Shown one piece after another: positions 21,455 through 31,236 of a stretch of DNA of 64,000 nucleotides. Under the pieces are notes generated by a model, which had not been told where the DNA came from, made no database searches, and was given only the letters and a program-made list of their open reading frames with translations. Position 1 is the stretch's first letter. Every line of letters begins with the position of its first letter. The stretch is from NCBI RefSeq assembly GCF_014066305.1, contig NW_023501052.1, positions 558,001 to 622,000 on the forward strand, in the 5' to 3' direction. Source of the DNA: Letharia columbiana (lineage: Eukaryota; Ascomycota; Lecanoromycetes; Lecanorales; Parmeliaceae). Both the position numbers and the translations under genes were made by a program.

Positions 21455-23329
21455 GGCAGTGGAGAAAGTCTCCCTTTGTTTCGAAATTGACCATAAGGTT
21501 TATACCAGGCTGAGTACAAACAATTTTTAACATGTATCATGTGGTTTATCTCCCAATATTAACAACGATCTGGCGCAATCAAAGCTCCGCTGTATGCTTC
21601 ACCAAGAAGATAAATAGCTCGAGGCGGATCGAAGGACACTTTCGCATTTCTCTGCTTGATACGAATTTCTTTGCTCGATACGAAACGTCGGAAGGTCAAG
21701 GAAAGAGATGACACGTCTCCCAAGTCTGCCTCATAGTCACTTACGCCAATAGCGCTTACAAGATACAATATAATTATACGCGTTACCGCAGAAGTATGAC
21801 GGAACCGGCGAACATAGCCCCCGTAAGCGAGGCGATAATTCATTCGGGCGCAAGTGAGCCCATCCGCTGCATCCCGCGTGCATCTCGCCCGCTTAGAACA
21901 ACCGTGCCCCAGTCGCTCGCCGTTACTGTCATCTTCAATTGGGAGAATTGACACGAAGAACAAAGTGTGTGTATAGAGACTGGAACTCAAATTTGACTAG
22001 TGCAGTGTACACTTAAGAGTACCACAAACGCTGGCCACTTCCTTCTGTCTTTTCAGTCTTGCTTTAATGCCACCTGCCCAACAATGGCCAAACTCCCTAC
22101 ATCCATGGAAGATAAATCAAAGTGTTTGAAGTGTGAACAGGAGATAGACAGCCCGTTTGACCCTCGTTAGCTCGATGTATGCGGGAATAGCGTTGCTTGC
22201 TGCATAGTCGCACAAGAAACGGTCTTTGTTGAGTGCGAAACATTCCATGTGAACCAGCCTAGTGACTTCGTGTGTTTTCGGAATGCGCCTTTTTTGTTGC
22301 GTGAAGAATGGTGGCGTTCATTTCCCGTGCTATCTTGGACTTAGAGACCCAAGAGTGTTATTGGTTGCAAGTCAGGTGTATCCTCGCGGATCAAGTTTTT
22401 GCGTTTGTCACAAACACCGTGAAGGCTGCCAAAATAGACGAGGATCAAAATTGCTCTATAAAATAAGCAAGCAGATAGGCTGACGGGGAATAACCCCGCC
22501 GAATGGCGACTCGAAATGTCGACTCGAAATGGCGATTAGGACCCTAGATATTTTCTTTCTTTTCCAGCATACACGGGATGGGTATCAGAGAAGTTGCGTA
22601 TGAAATCTCCGGCAAATGACAATTTATAGCGGGGATGTGACGTAGGTTTTCTTCTATTATAGCATTGGATACCTCGAACACTCAATCAAATGACGGGAAT
22701 TAAAGAACTTTCCTTCAGATAATAGCACCCTGCAAAGCTCGATGCTTTTATATTATGATGGGATACGTGGGGACAATCCGGCAGAATGACGGTGATTTTA
22801 TAATTCTTGAGCTGCTTTATACTCGGAACTGATCGGATTTATGGGATCTTACCCCCAGATAATGACGAGTTCACGGTTGCTAACTTTCATAATGTCAGAA
22901 AAAATAGGATTCACGGGGATTCGACCTTTACATCGCGGTAACTTTCTATTTCTCGAGCTCACTTAGTTGTCGTAAAGAATGTTCACCCATTTCCCGATTT
23001 CTTGAACTCAGGCTTTTGCCAGAAACGTTACACATATGAGACTTTTCTTACAAAAGGGCGCCGATCTTCTGGCCCTCGAAGCTCGAGAATTTGGAAAAAG
23101 GGTAGATATATGAGACGATTTGGAAAGCAAGATTCCTCGAATCGACAGACTTGGTTCCTGGCTAGCATAGTAGCGTTCATTAATGGTTCGATTAGCTATT
23201 CGAAGCCCAATAGGACATGAGGCACTCTTACTCCGATCGTGTCGAAGTTGTAAAAAGCTCTATCCGCAGAGAGATGGTTGCAGAACTGCGAGGTACCATT
23301 AAAATAAATGCTATATAGAAAGGGGAGCA
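21455..23329. other. Decayed repeat-derived DNA
   Basis: No intact gene. A short plus-strand frame at 22084 (MAKLPTSMEDKSKCLKCEQE) is followed by an in-frame TAG and further Cys-rich text, perhaps a dead zinc-ribbon gene. Around 22.55 kb a block (CAGCATACACGGGATGGGTA..) weakly matches 35.87 kb (TAGCATACGTAGGCATGGAT..), so the repeat at 21.1/35.7 kb extends further. Local near-duplicates of GACTCGAAATG occur at 22.51 kb. A 143-codon minus-strand frame (21559-21990) resembles nothing. Confidence 0.5.
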
Positions 23330-23520
23330 TCCTAGACCCTTATGCGATGACTTCTGATGCCATCAACCATGACGATTGTTGCAAGAATTTTCGCCGGCCT
23401 TTAAAAACGCAGGCCGGTCTAGAGTCCGAGATCATGACAACCGTGTCGAAGAGCTACAAGCGAAGATCAAGCATCTTAGGTCAGATCGAGGACTCAAACA
23501 GAAAGATTGGGTAAGCCACA
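23330..23520 (+). pseudogene. Chimeric fragment: helicase-like tail joined to a coiled-coil piece
   Basis: The left part (CCTTATGCGATGACTTCTGA..) matches the end of the helicase-like pseudogene at 29.95 kb. The right part, in another frame, reads DHDNRVEELQAKIKHLRSDR then QKDWVSH. This matches the 30.34-kb coiled-coil protein (DDKNVEELQAKNRLLEG..DWRNV) and the 50-kb paralogue (VQAKIQTLEGR..DWTAV). It stops at an in-frame TGA. The same junction occurs at 29.95-30.02 kb. Confidence 0.65.
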
Positions 23521-24400
23521 AAGGGTGATTAGAAAAACATCCTACCACACGTTGGCCAACCAGTGTCTCAGAAAGACCAGTGCCACTTTGAGTTCCAAAC
23601 TAAGTTGTGTCGAAGAGAACTCTCTAGAACCAATATTAAGGCAGTCTTGTCTAAGGCATAGCTTCAGCTGATACTCTAAGTAAACAGAGATATAGACTCA
23701 GAAAAGAAATAAGAGTGAGAGAAAAGAGAGTGGTAGATAAGATGAAAGTGGAGAGGTTCAGAGATTCAAGTAGAGCTTAGTCAATCCCGAGAGTCTAGTA
23801 TCTTCAAAGCTAAGGTTATCGAAGCACTAAGAATAAACTAGTATTTTCTTAGAGGTGTAAATAGTAATATTGGATCTTATATCATATTCATCAGAAGGAA
23901 AATTATACTTCCGGGTTGATGAGGAGAGGGAGAGATAAAGTAATATCACCCAGCTTTTGAAGAGAGGTGAGATGTAGTAATTATGCATATGAGGTGAAGA
24001 TTAAGAGAGAAGGAGATAAGAATATGTTAGGTGTATTCACGCATAACATTTATTTTTTATTATATTAATATATTATTCATTTCGAGGATAAACGTGCTTT
24101 CATTCACGGACTCTATGCTGGTCCTGACATTATAATAAGACTCCTTCGTACCCCCCCGGCGAAGAAAATTGACGGGTTTTTCACTTTCTGCTCGGAGCAA
24201 GCGACCGAGCCTGATAAAGAAAACGCTGGGTATTTCTACCATACAGAAGCCCCACCACACATCCAAATCATAAGAACCTACATCAGACAACCTACATTAT
24301 CAACGGTAGCCCAATCCATCAAAAAACGAGTCCCCTACATCGAATACAAGAAATCCTTCTCCGCCTCCGTTACCCGCAAAAAGTCTATCACCGGCTAAAA
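23521..24400. other. AT-rich non-coding DNA
   Basis: Purine-rich (AGAG-type) then AT-rich sequence, with no open frame of note. Probably repeat remains next to the retroelement. Confidence 0.5.
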
Positions 24401-26667
24401 GACCCTCGGCGGACTTCCTACCATTCGAAAGAACACCATTCAGAGTACTCATAGTCTTTACGGCGACTTGATCGGTCAAGAAACGAAAGAAACAACACTA
24501 TTTCGAGCGTCACAGTCAAATTTCGACTCTCAACACAGAGATCTACCACCTTTCTCAACTCGCATACGCCCTCACAGTACCGGAGTTCCAGAGATCTCTC
24601 CATTCCACTCGGCAAAGACACTATTCGATATTTACAATCCCTCAACAAGGAAGCCCAGCCAAAATCGCCATTTTTACGCCTATCTTCTCCGCTCCGTTCT
24701 TACCTACATTCAACACATCATGAATTCTTCAAATCCACCTACATCGACACCAAAATATCGCCCTCCACATCATCGTCATAAGAACGCTTCCTCTTCCTCT
24801 CGGTCACGATCTCCTACACACCGTGGCCAGCCTTATCCTACACACTATCTCACATACGAAGACCTACATACGAGATATTCGCCTTCAAATTCGCCACGAC
24901 TTCGTATGCCACGCGTACAGCGCTCTCTATCTGCTGAGAATCTTTACCAGCGATTTCACACTAACCAAGAAGAGAATTAGGCTTAAAAACCCGAGACACA
25001 AAACCAAAACTCTACTGGCATCTCTATCCTTCCGCCCCCGTCCCCATCTTTACCTATACTACGAGATTTCGAAGCACTAAAAGTATATCAACATCGATAT
25101 CGATCAATCTCGCCACAGTCAGTTAGACAGCCACTTAGCCCGAGGCTATCAAATTCACCTATATTCAACAATATTGATAGATCCAAATTTAAGAACTAGA
25201 AAATAAGAATTATAGATAAACTCAGCCTCAATAAAGATTATTATTCTATCTACGCTTTTTAGATAAACTACGTTATATCACGCCTTAAAGAAAAGACTAT
25301 CGAGCACACGATATCTAGACGTCGAACGACTATAAAAAATCCTTATCTCTTAATCAACGACCTCCTAGATCAACTAAGTGACCTTTATAAGACTCTATTA
25401 AATATTATTCGATAAAGAAATATTTATAACTACTCAATCTTCAGAAGATATAATAATCAGTCATTTTCCGAGTATTACGAGGAGTTTATAAAATATATCG
25501 CGTATATATAGAAGTATAGCGATAAAGAATATCAGATTAATATTATTCAGCTAGATCTTATAATCGACTTAAGGGACAAGGCAAACCTTCGTCTCCTAGA
25601 CGAATATACTATATATAAAAGAAAGTGAATATTACTAGACCTAAAGGAATACCTTATTATATTAGAATATCGTGATCTAATATATACCGAACGGCTGGTA
25701 AATAAGAAAGCAAAGGCATTTACCAAACAGTATGCCAAGGCGAGACTCGAAGATGCAAGCAAACCGCGTGGCAAATATGCTATTATTCCTCGCCCTAATC
25801 TAGAGGAATATAGGCGATAGGCCGGACCCACCAGGCCTGCAAACGATGGGCCATGTGAACGTATCAGACCTACAAACGATATAGTCATGAGAACGCAGCA
25901 GATGTAGTCAAGAACGCAGCAGCCCTGCAGATACAGTCGAAATCAGCATGAACACCGGCAAATCCTCGGACATTGTATTTTTGGACGAATTGAAACCATC
26001 TGATATCTTCAGAAAGGTCTCATTTTTTCACATTCGTAAATCAATTCCTCAGACTCATATTACTGAATAATTACCTCATGTCAGGCCTATCAACCAGGCT
26101 CCCCGTGTTATTATATGCCTAAACGACTTCCGAAGCCATAGTGCGTCACCTATAAACCTCACTGTCGTCGTTAATAGCCTCGATCGATATCGGCTATATG
26201 GCGTCCCATAGAGAAACTCACACCGGAATCATCTGATATTGATTTAGAGTTTTAGCGCCTACGGCTCGGTTCGATTCGGGAGGCATCGACCAATCAGATT
26301 GCATCATTTCATCGATTTCTTCTCCATCATATCAGGTGACCATTGCATAGCAAATCCTTTTTCGGTCATTATCCATTCAATTCTTCATGGTTCCTCATCA
26401 AATTAGGAGCCCCTTAACGCTACGATAAAGTGCTATCGACGACGCGCTAGCGGAATCTCCGGGACGCGATATCGCTGTCGCCGTCGCCGCCGGAGAAAGG
26501 TACTAATTTGGCCTGGCACAGCACACACCAAAAGTCTTTGTTTTTATGGATTTCAGCGAGCGATGGTTCTTTCGAAGAACTATGGATGTTTGGAGATACA
26601 AGGCGAGCAATGGGCCTGCATCTCCGGTCTACCAGCCATGGGGGCCATGGCTCTTTGAGAGGGGGAG
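24401..26667 (+). mobile_element. RIP-damaged Ty3/gypsy-like retrotransposon remnant
   Basis: From 24721 a frame opens MNSSNPPTSTPKYRPPHHRH with Ser/Arg-rich text typical of a fungal gag. It continues, with many stops, through gag-like segments to about 25.9 kb. C-to-T changes and TA enrichment increase along it. Near 26.6 kb the strand carries a polypurine tract (GAGAGGGGGAGTAC at 26655-26668) of the kind that primes plus-strand synthesis just before a 3' LTR. Most of pol (protease, RT, RNase H, integrase) is absent or unrecognisable, so the element is truncated and dead. Confidence 0.5.
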
Positions 26668-26835
26668 TACTGTTACGAGCGTACCCTACTCAGCCCTCAG
26701 CCCTATGGCTAGCGGGCCTTGGCGGAGGCATCCCCTACCATATCATGCCTCCTGCCCACATACATAGTTCGGTAGCCTTATTATCCTATCTACCTCACCC
26801 ATATGATATGCCTCTATACTAGTCCTGACACTATT
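26667..26835 (+). mobile_element. Probable 3' LTR start of the retroelement
   Basis: Directly after the polypurine tract the sequence begins TGTTACGAGCGTACCC, the usual TG start of an LTR, and continues for roughly 150 bp of GC-balanced sequence before collapsing into TA-rich DNA. The far end of the LTR cannot be defined. Confidence 0.45.
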
Positions 26836-28010
26836 CTCGTATTTTCGATTAATAAAATCTCTATATACTTTCTATAGAGATCTAAAAATTGCTATATTAA
26901 GAGACTATAAAAGATATATCGTATAGAAAAATAAATATAAAGAAAGAATTCTTCGATTATAATATATTATAACGAATTACTATATAATATAACTATTATA
27001 ATTATTTAGAACTAATAGTTAATATATAATATCGTATATTACTTCTTTAATAGCGAGATTAAAGACTTCTATTAGTTATTATATAATAAGCTTCGAATTT
27101 ATTTAGTCTTATAAACTAATAGCTATCTATATTTTATTTATAAGATTCTATTCTTATTAGCTACTTTATTAATATTTATCTTTAAAGATAAGAGTTAATA
27201 GAATAGTCTAGTCTATAGTATTAACGACCTCGATAATTATAATTAATTCTCGATTTTCTAGCTATATTTTAAAGCGATATTTATCTTTAATTTTTATAAT
27301 AGCTTTCGCCGTAGAGGCCATATCTATAAGAACCCCTTTCTTATTAAAATTATATATATTTTTTAGAAGAATCTTATACTCGATAATAACGCTAACTAGA
27401 AGATTAAACTAGCGATAAATAATTTCGAAATATATAGCCTTTACTCGATTATCGTCTAATGCTCTACTATATATAATTTCTAATTAATTATTATATTTTA
27501 GAAATCGTTTTATTTATCGTTTATTTATTTATATACTTAAGTTTCTCTTTTTCGCTTATAAAAGCTTTAAGACTATAGTTTATAAGGCGTTTACTCTAAG
27601 TAAGTATCTTTACTTAATTAATTTTATATATTATTTAATTAAAATATCCTTCTCTTCTTAAGTAAAATACTTTTAAGACTCGACTTCTTTTATATAACTC
27701 TTTCGACTACGGGTATTAATATATAATAATAATTTAGAAATATTAAATTAAATAGCGAGTTTAACGAGTTTTAGAATAAGATCTTTTCGCTATTACTTTA
27801 GAGTCTTAGTCTTTTAAATATCTATCGTATTAGATCTAGAGAACTTCTTATAAGTTATAATAAAAGAAGAATAATTTAATTAAATATTATAAGCTAATAA
27901 TAGAGGGGGCGATAGAGAGATAATAGGGTATTCTACGAATATTATTATTTTATAGAAAGACCCTAATCGATAAATCTATGCTATATTCGATTAGACCGCT
28001 AAATTTTTGG
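26836..28010. other. Extremely AT-rich RIP block
   Basis: About 1.2 kb dominated by TA, TTA and ATA words with isolated CG remnants, the pattern left by heavy RIP on duplicated DNA. No frame is open. It may be the remainder of the retroelement or a second one. Confidence 0.65.
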
Positions 28011-28064
28011 TGTATATATCAAGAGTCTCGAAGCCCAGTTATTCTCGTTGACCGATCAAGCACG

Positions 28065-28440
28065 TTATTCCTTTTTTCTAATGATTCCCTTTTCTCGATC
28101 ATTCCCTATCTCTATTTGTTGAGATTTGCTGCAGCACCTGTGTTGTAGCTACCCCTTATGATGGCAATCAGGTGACAAATTAGCATAGGCTTCACATGGT
28201 ATAAGTAGCCTACATATTATTCCATAGTTAATCAATCAATCCTTCATACACATTTCCAACACTATTTATTCCTTTATTCCAATCATTCATTTTTCCAATC
28301 AATCCATCTTTTCCAGTCATTCCCTTTTTTCCAGTCATTCCCTTTCTTCAGTCATTCCCTTTTTCCAGTTATTCCCTTTTTCCGGTCATTCCCTTTCTTT
28401 CAGTCATTCCTATTTTCTAGTCATTCCCTTTCTCCATTCA
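28065..28440. repeat. CATTCCCTTTTTCCAGT minisatellite
   Basis: Irregular tandem repeat of a 15-18 bp unit of the form CATTCCCTTT(T)CCAGT. It is clearest at 28290-28440 (about nine units), with scattered units from 28065. Unit length varies by one to three bases through the T run. Confidence 0.85.
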
Positions 28441-28477
28441 TCCTGGACAGAAAATATTCACCAGAGGCATTGCGTAC

Positions 28478-28660
28478 TATTTAAACCCCCTCCCCTCCCA
28501 AAGGGACCATCTCTCCTACATTATCTTCCAATCTCTATATAGAAATACATACGCTTGACTCACGTGTCGGCTATATATATTCCACATCGCTTCTAGTCTT
28601 CTGTAAGTCATCATGCCCGATCATCTCCTCGCCAGGTTGCGAAGTGTGACTGATACTTTA
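28478..28660 (+). promoter_or_regulatory. Promoter-like repeat, copy 1
   Basis: Similar (roughly 70% by eye) to 33455-33640: shared blocks include a C-rich TTTAAACCCCCTCCC/TCTAAACCCTTTTCC start, ACCATC.CTCCTAC, ACGCTTGACTC and a terminal ATCATGCCCG. Copy 1 precedes the helicase-like pseudogene and copy 2 precedes the 34.03-kb coiled-coil gene, so this is a shared upstream region of the family. Confidence 0.6.
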
Positions 28661-28674
28661 CAGCTTCTCCGCAT

Positions 28675-28830
28675 CAAAGCCTCTTGCTGTTGCTTCTTTT
28701 CCCTTTCTTTCCTCAGGTGACTGGTTCTTGCTAGAGCGCACAGCTTACCGTATCTATCACGATCCAACTCTGCACATCAGAGGACGAGGGTACTGTGGGA
28801 AAGGAGCTCCGGCACTCACAGAAGTATGAG
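28675..28830 (+). promoter_or_regulatory. Degraded copy of the hairpin leader
   Basis: Contains the leader's pyrimidine-rich start (GTTGCTTCTTTTCCCTTTCT), a CTCTG-CACAT-CAGAG hairpin (28768-28782) and the GTACTGTGGGAAAGGAGCTC plus UCCG block (around 28808). It lacks the terminal CTGGG/CCCAG hairpin and start codon. It leads into a helicase-like pseudogene, as the intact leader leads into the helicase at 40.4 kb. Confidence 0.6.
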
Positions 28831-29990
28831 ACCATACCAGCAGAAGGGCTGAGAGTAGGTCGGCCAACCCTACATACTTTCAACTTGCCGAAGACAGCAA
28901 CTTCCAGGTCACATACGGTGTTCCCATTGCACGCGAGATGCAATTCAACCAAGGTATCCATGTCAGACTTGAGAAGGATTGGTATGCGATATATATCCAG
29001 AGACTGTTAGTGTACTCCGTCGAAGGCAAGGACTTGCAGACTCACCCGCGCATGAAGGACACTTTCCAGGTTGGGGTTCGCATGACTCGTGGTCCGAAGA
29101 CTGGCCTGAAGGACGCGAAAGACATCGCCAATGGATGCCGAGTGGGCCAAGGGTTTGCCCGGCATTGACTGGGTCGCACCTTACAGCAGTCTGAAGGAAG
29201 CGCATATACCGCGGAAGTGATCCTAGCTATCTGGTCACCTTTTGGTTTATGAACCCTCTTCCCAAGTTCGAGTACTCCGCCGCGGTCAAGGACCATACAC
29301 CACCGTTTCATCAATACTTGGATGAGAATGACGAGCCCGTGATCAACCTCGACCTACCCACCATCGACGTAATCGGCAACGGCATATACAGGCGGTATCC
29401 CACGGTGACGGACCGGGACGACAAGAAAGTCGAGACGGGTAAGAAGACGTACTTCAACATGCCAAAGACAACTATGTGGGATTCCATCAAGACCTTCCAC
29501 ATCACATACGGTGTTCACATTGCACGCAAGATGCAATTCAATCAAGATATCCATGTCAGAACGGCAAGGCCTTACAACGAGATCCGTACCGGGCAGAAGC
29601 CAATGACTCTATTACACAGACTTGAGAAGGATTGGCCAGAGACTGCCAGTGTACTCCGTCGAAGGCAGGGACTTACAGGCTCACCCGCGCATGAAGGACA
29701 CTTTCCAGATTAGCAATCTTATAACTCGTGATCCGGCAACTGGCCTGAAGGATGCTAGCCCTCCAGATCGCACGACCGTCCTGTTCGACATATGCAACGG
29801 CGACCGTGCACAAGAAAAAGAGCACGAAACGATCGAGGAGCATATCTGCTACGGCCGTGTCGACAACATGGGAGGGAAATCCTTTCTCGAAAAGACCAAG
29901 ACAGAGTTCTGTGCCTTGTTGACCATACCGAGACGCTTCAAGACGCCCTCATGCGATGATTTCCGATGCCACCAACCATGACAATGTTTG
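28720..29990 (+). pseudogene. Pseudogene of the N-terminal half of the 36-40 kb helicase family
   Basis: Blocks correspond to residues ~330-590 of the intact helicase: DHTPPFHQYLDENDEPVI (intact copy ..DENDEPMI), IGNGIYRRYPTVTD, WDSIKTFHITYGV, then CYGRVDNMGGKSFLEKTKTE and LLTIPRRF. Reading frame changes several times and no SF1 motifs follow, so only the unnamed N-terminal region is present. An internal duplication is visible: 28860-29110 and 29440-29750 share FxITYGV../QFNQ.IHV../VYSVEG.DLQ.HPRMKDTFQ. The 3' end breaks into the chimeric junction shared with 23.33 kb. Confidence 0.8.
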
Positions 29991-30139
29991 CAAGATTTTT
30001 CGACGGCCTTTGACAACGCGGGGTTTAATGCAAGTAGCTCAGCTTGTGTTGTAGCTGAACGCGTCCCGAAAAGCTCGTCATCACGTGATCTGATGGCGCT
30101 AGTGAGCCGCACATTATCAACACGGTCGTTCCGGATTTC

Positions 30140-30339
30140 CTCCCTCATCAAGAAACTGATTGTTGCTAGAACAGCCCCCATACTGTTCACTACACGATCA
30201 CGATCTTCCTCTGCTCAGCAGAGGACCGGGTATTGAGGGAAGGAGGCTCCGGCCTCTCTTTGGATCCTGTGTCCACACACCTCCGGGTGTGAGTGTGTCT
30301 CCACTGGGCGGATTGACCCCCAGCTGATAAAAATATATA
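30140..30339 (+). promoter_or_regulatory. Hairpin leader of the 30.34-kb gene (most complete copy)
   Basis: Sense-strand inverted repeats in order: CCTCTGC-TCA-GCAGAGG (30208-30224); GAGGC-TCCG-GCCTC (30243-30256); CACACC-TCCG-GGTGTG (30276-30291); and CTGGGCGGATTGACCCCCAG (30304-30323), which pairs CTGGG/CCCAG plus GG/CC around one bulged C. The start codon follows 16 bases later after an A/T-rich spacer. The two TCCG loops closed by C-G would form cUNCGg tetraloops in RNA, a very stable class. The same series precedes genes at 34.0 (last two hairpins), 40.4, 42.9 and 51.2 kb. Confidence 0.8.
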
Positions 30340-31236
30340 ATGTCTTCATCGACACAAACCCCTCAACAGCTATATGAAGCTGAGAAGGCTCGAACCAAGG
30401 GACTCGACAAGAAGATCGCTAGGTTGGAAGCCGACCGCGAGAACGACCGCCAGACAAAGGAAGCCGACATCGAGAGAATCGATAGCTTAGAAGTGGAGCT
30501 TGAGCTCAAGGACGAGGAACTTCAAGCCAAGGATGCTACGATCCAAGAGCTTCAGACAGCCTTCGACGACGCTGACCGACCTAGAGCCCCAGGTGACGAC
30601 AAGAATGTCGAAGAGCTACAAGCAAAGAACAGGCTTCTCGAAGGGCAGATCAAGGACCTGGGCCAGAAGATTGACCAAGCTGCAAATGGGGATTGGAGGA
30701 ACGTCGCGCCACACCTCAACGAGACTATCACAAGGAATGCGCGCAAGATGAGTTCACAAATCGATGCATTTGAAGAAGAACTCTCGAAGGCCAACAAACA
30801 GCTCTCGAATGCCAATACGGAGCTCGCGAGCTCCAAAGAGGAACTCGGGGAGCTTCGAGAGTTCAACCAGGTGCTATTGAGAGAACTCGATTGTCTGTTA
30901 GCTGAAGCTGATAACCAGGCGGACATTCAGGCGTCGAGGAGTCGGAAATTCATTTCGTTGGCACAACAAGTGCAAGAAACGAATCATGCGCTCATTTCGC
31001 TGGCAGAACGAGAGAAAATTGAGACCGACTCTCCTTCCAAGTTTACAAATGCCTCTCGTCTGATACGGATAAGACTCGGCGCTGCCATAGACAAGGCGAA
31101 ACCCTTCACCCAAGGCCTGGAATCAAAGATCACTCCGACGCCAGCGAGTATGTTACCATCCCAAACTGCCGCAAAAAGGGCACGTTCACCCGGTGACATT
31201 GAGGTGCGCAGACTGAAACATAGGGGTTTTGGTTAG
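30340..31236 (+). CDS. Coiled-coil protein with hairpin leader; ORF likely shortened by TAG
   Basis: ATG at 30340 (MSSSTQTPQQLYEAEKARTK) opens 298 codons to TAG at 31234-31236. Residues ~10-95 and 130-210 are long heptad-rich helices (Leu/Ile at a/d, Glu/Lys/Gln elsewhere); between them lies QAKNRLLEG..NGDWRNVAPHL, shared with the 50-kb gene. The frame stays open after the TAG (QRPKGVSKGQTAKEG) for another ~170 codons, so the TAG may be a mutated CAG in a longer gene. The first codons ATGTCTTCATC are also those of the helicase at 40.4 kb, so leader homology runs into the coding region. Function unknown. Confidence 0.6.
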   Translation: MSSSTQTPQQLYEAEKARTKGLDKKIARLEADRENDRQTKEADIERIDSLEVELELKDEELQAKDATIQELQTAFDDADRPRAPGDDKNVEELQAKNRLLEGQIKDLGQKIDQAANGDWRNVAPHLNETITRNARKMSSQIDAFEEELSKANKQLSNANTELASSKEELGELREFNQVLLRELDCLLAEADNQADIQASRSRKFISLAQQVQETNHALISLAEREKIETDSPSKFTNASRLIRIRLGAAIDKAKPFTQGLESKITPTPASMLPSQTAAKRARSPGDIEVRRLKHRGFG

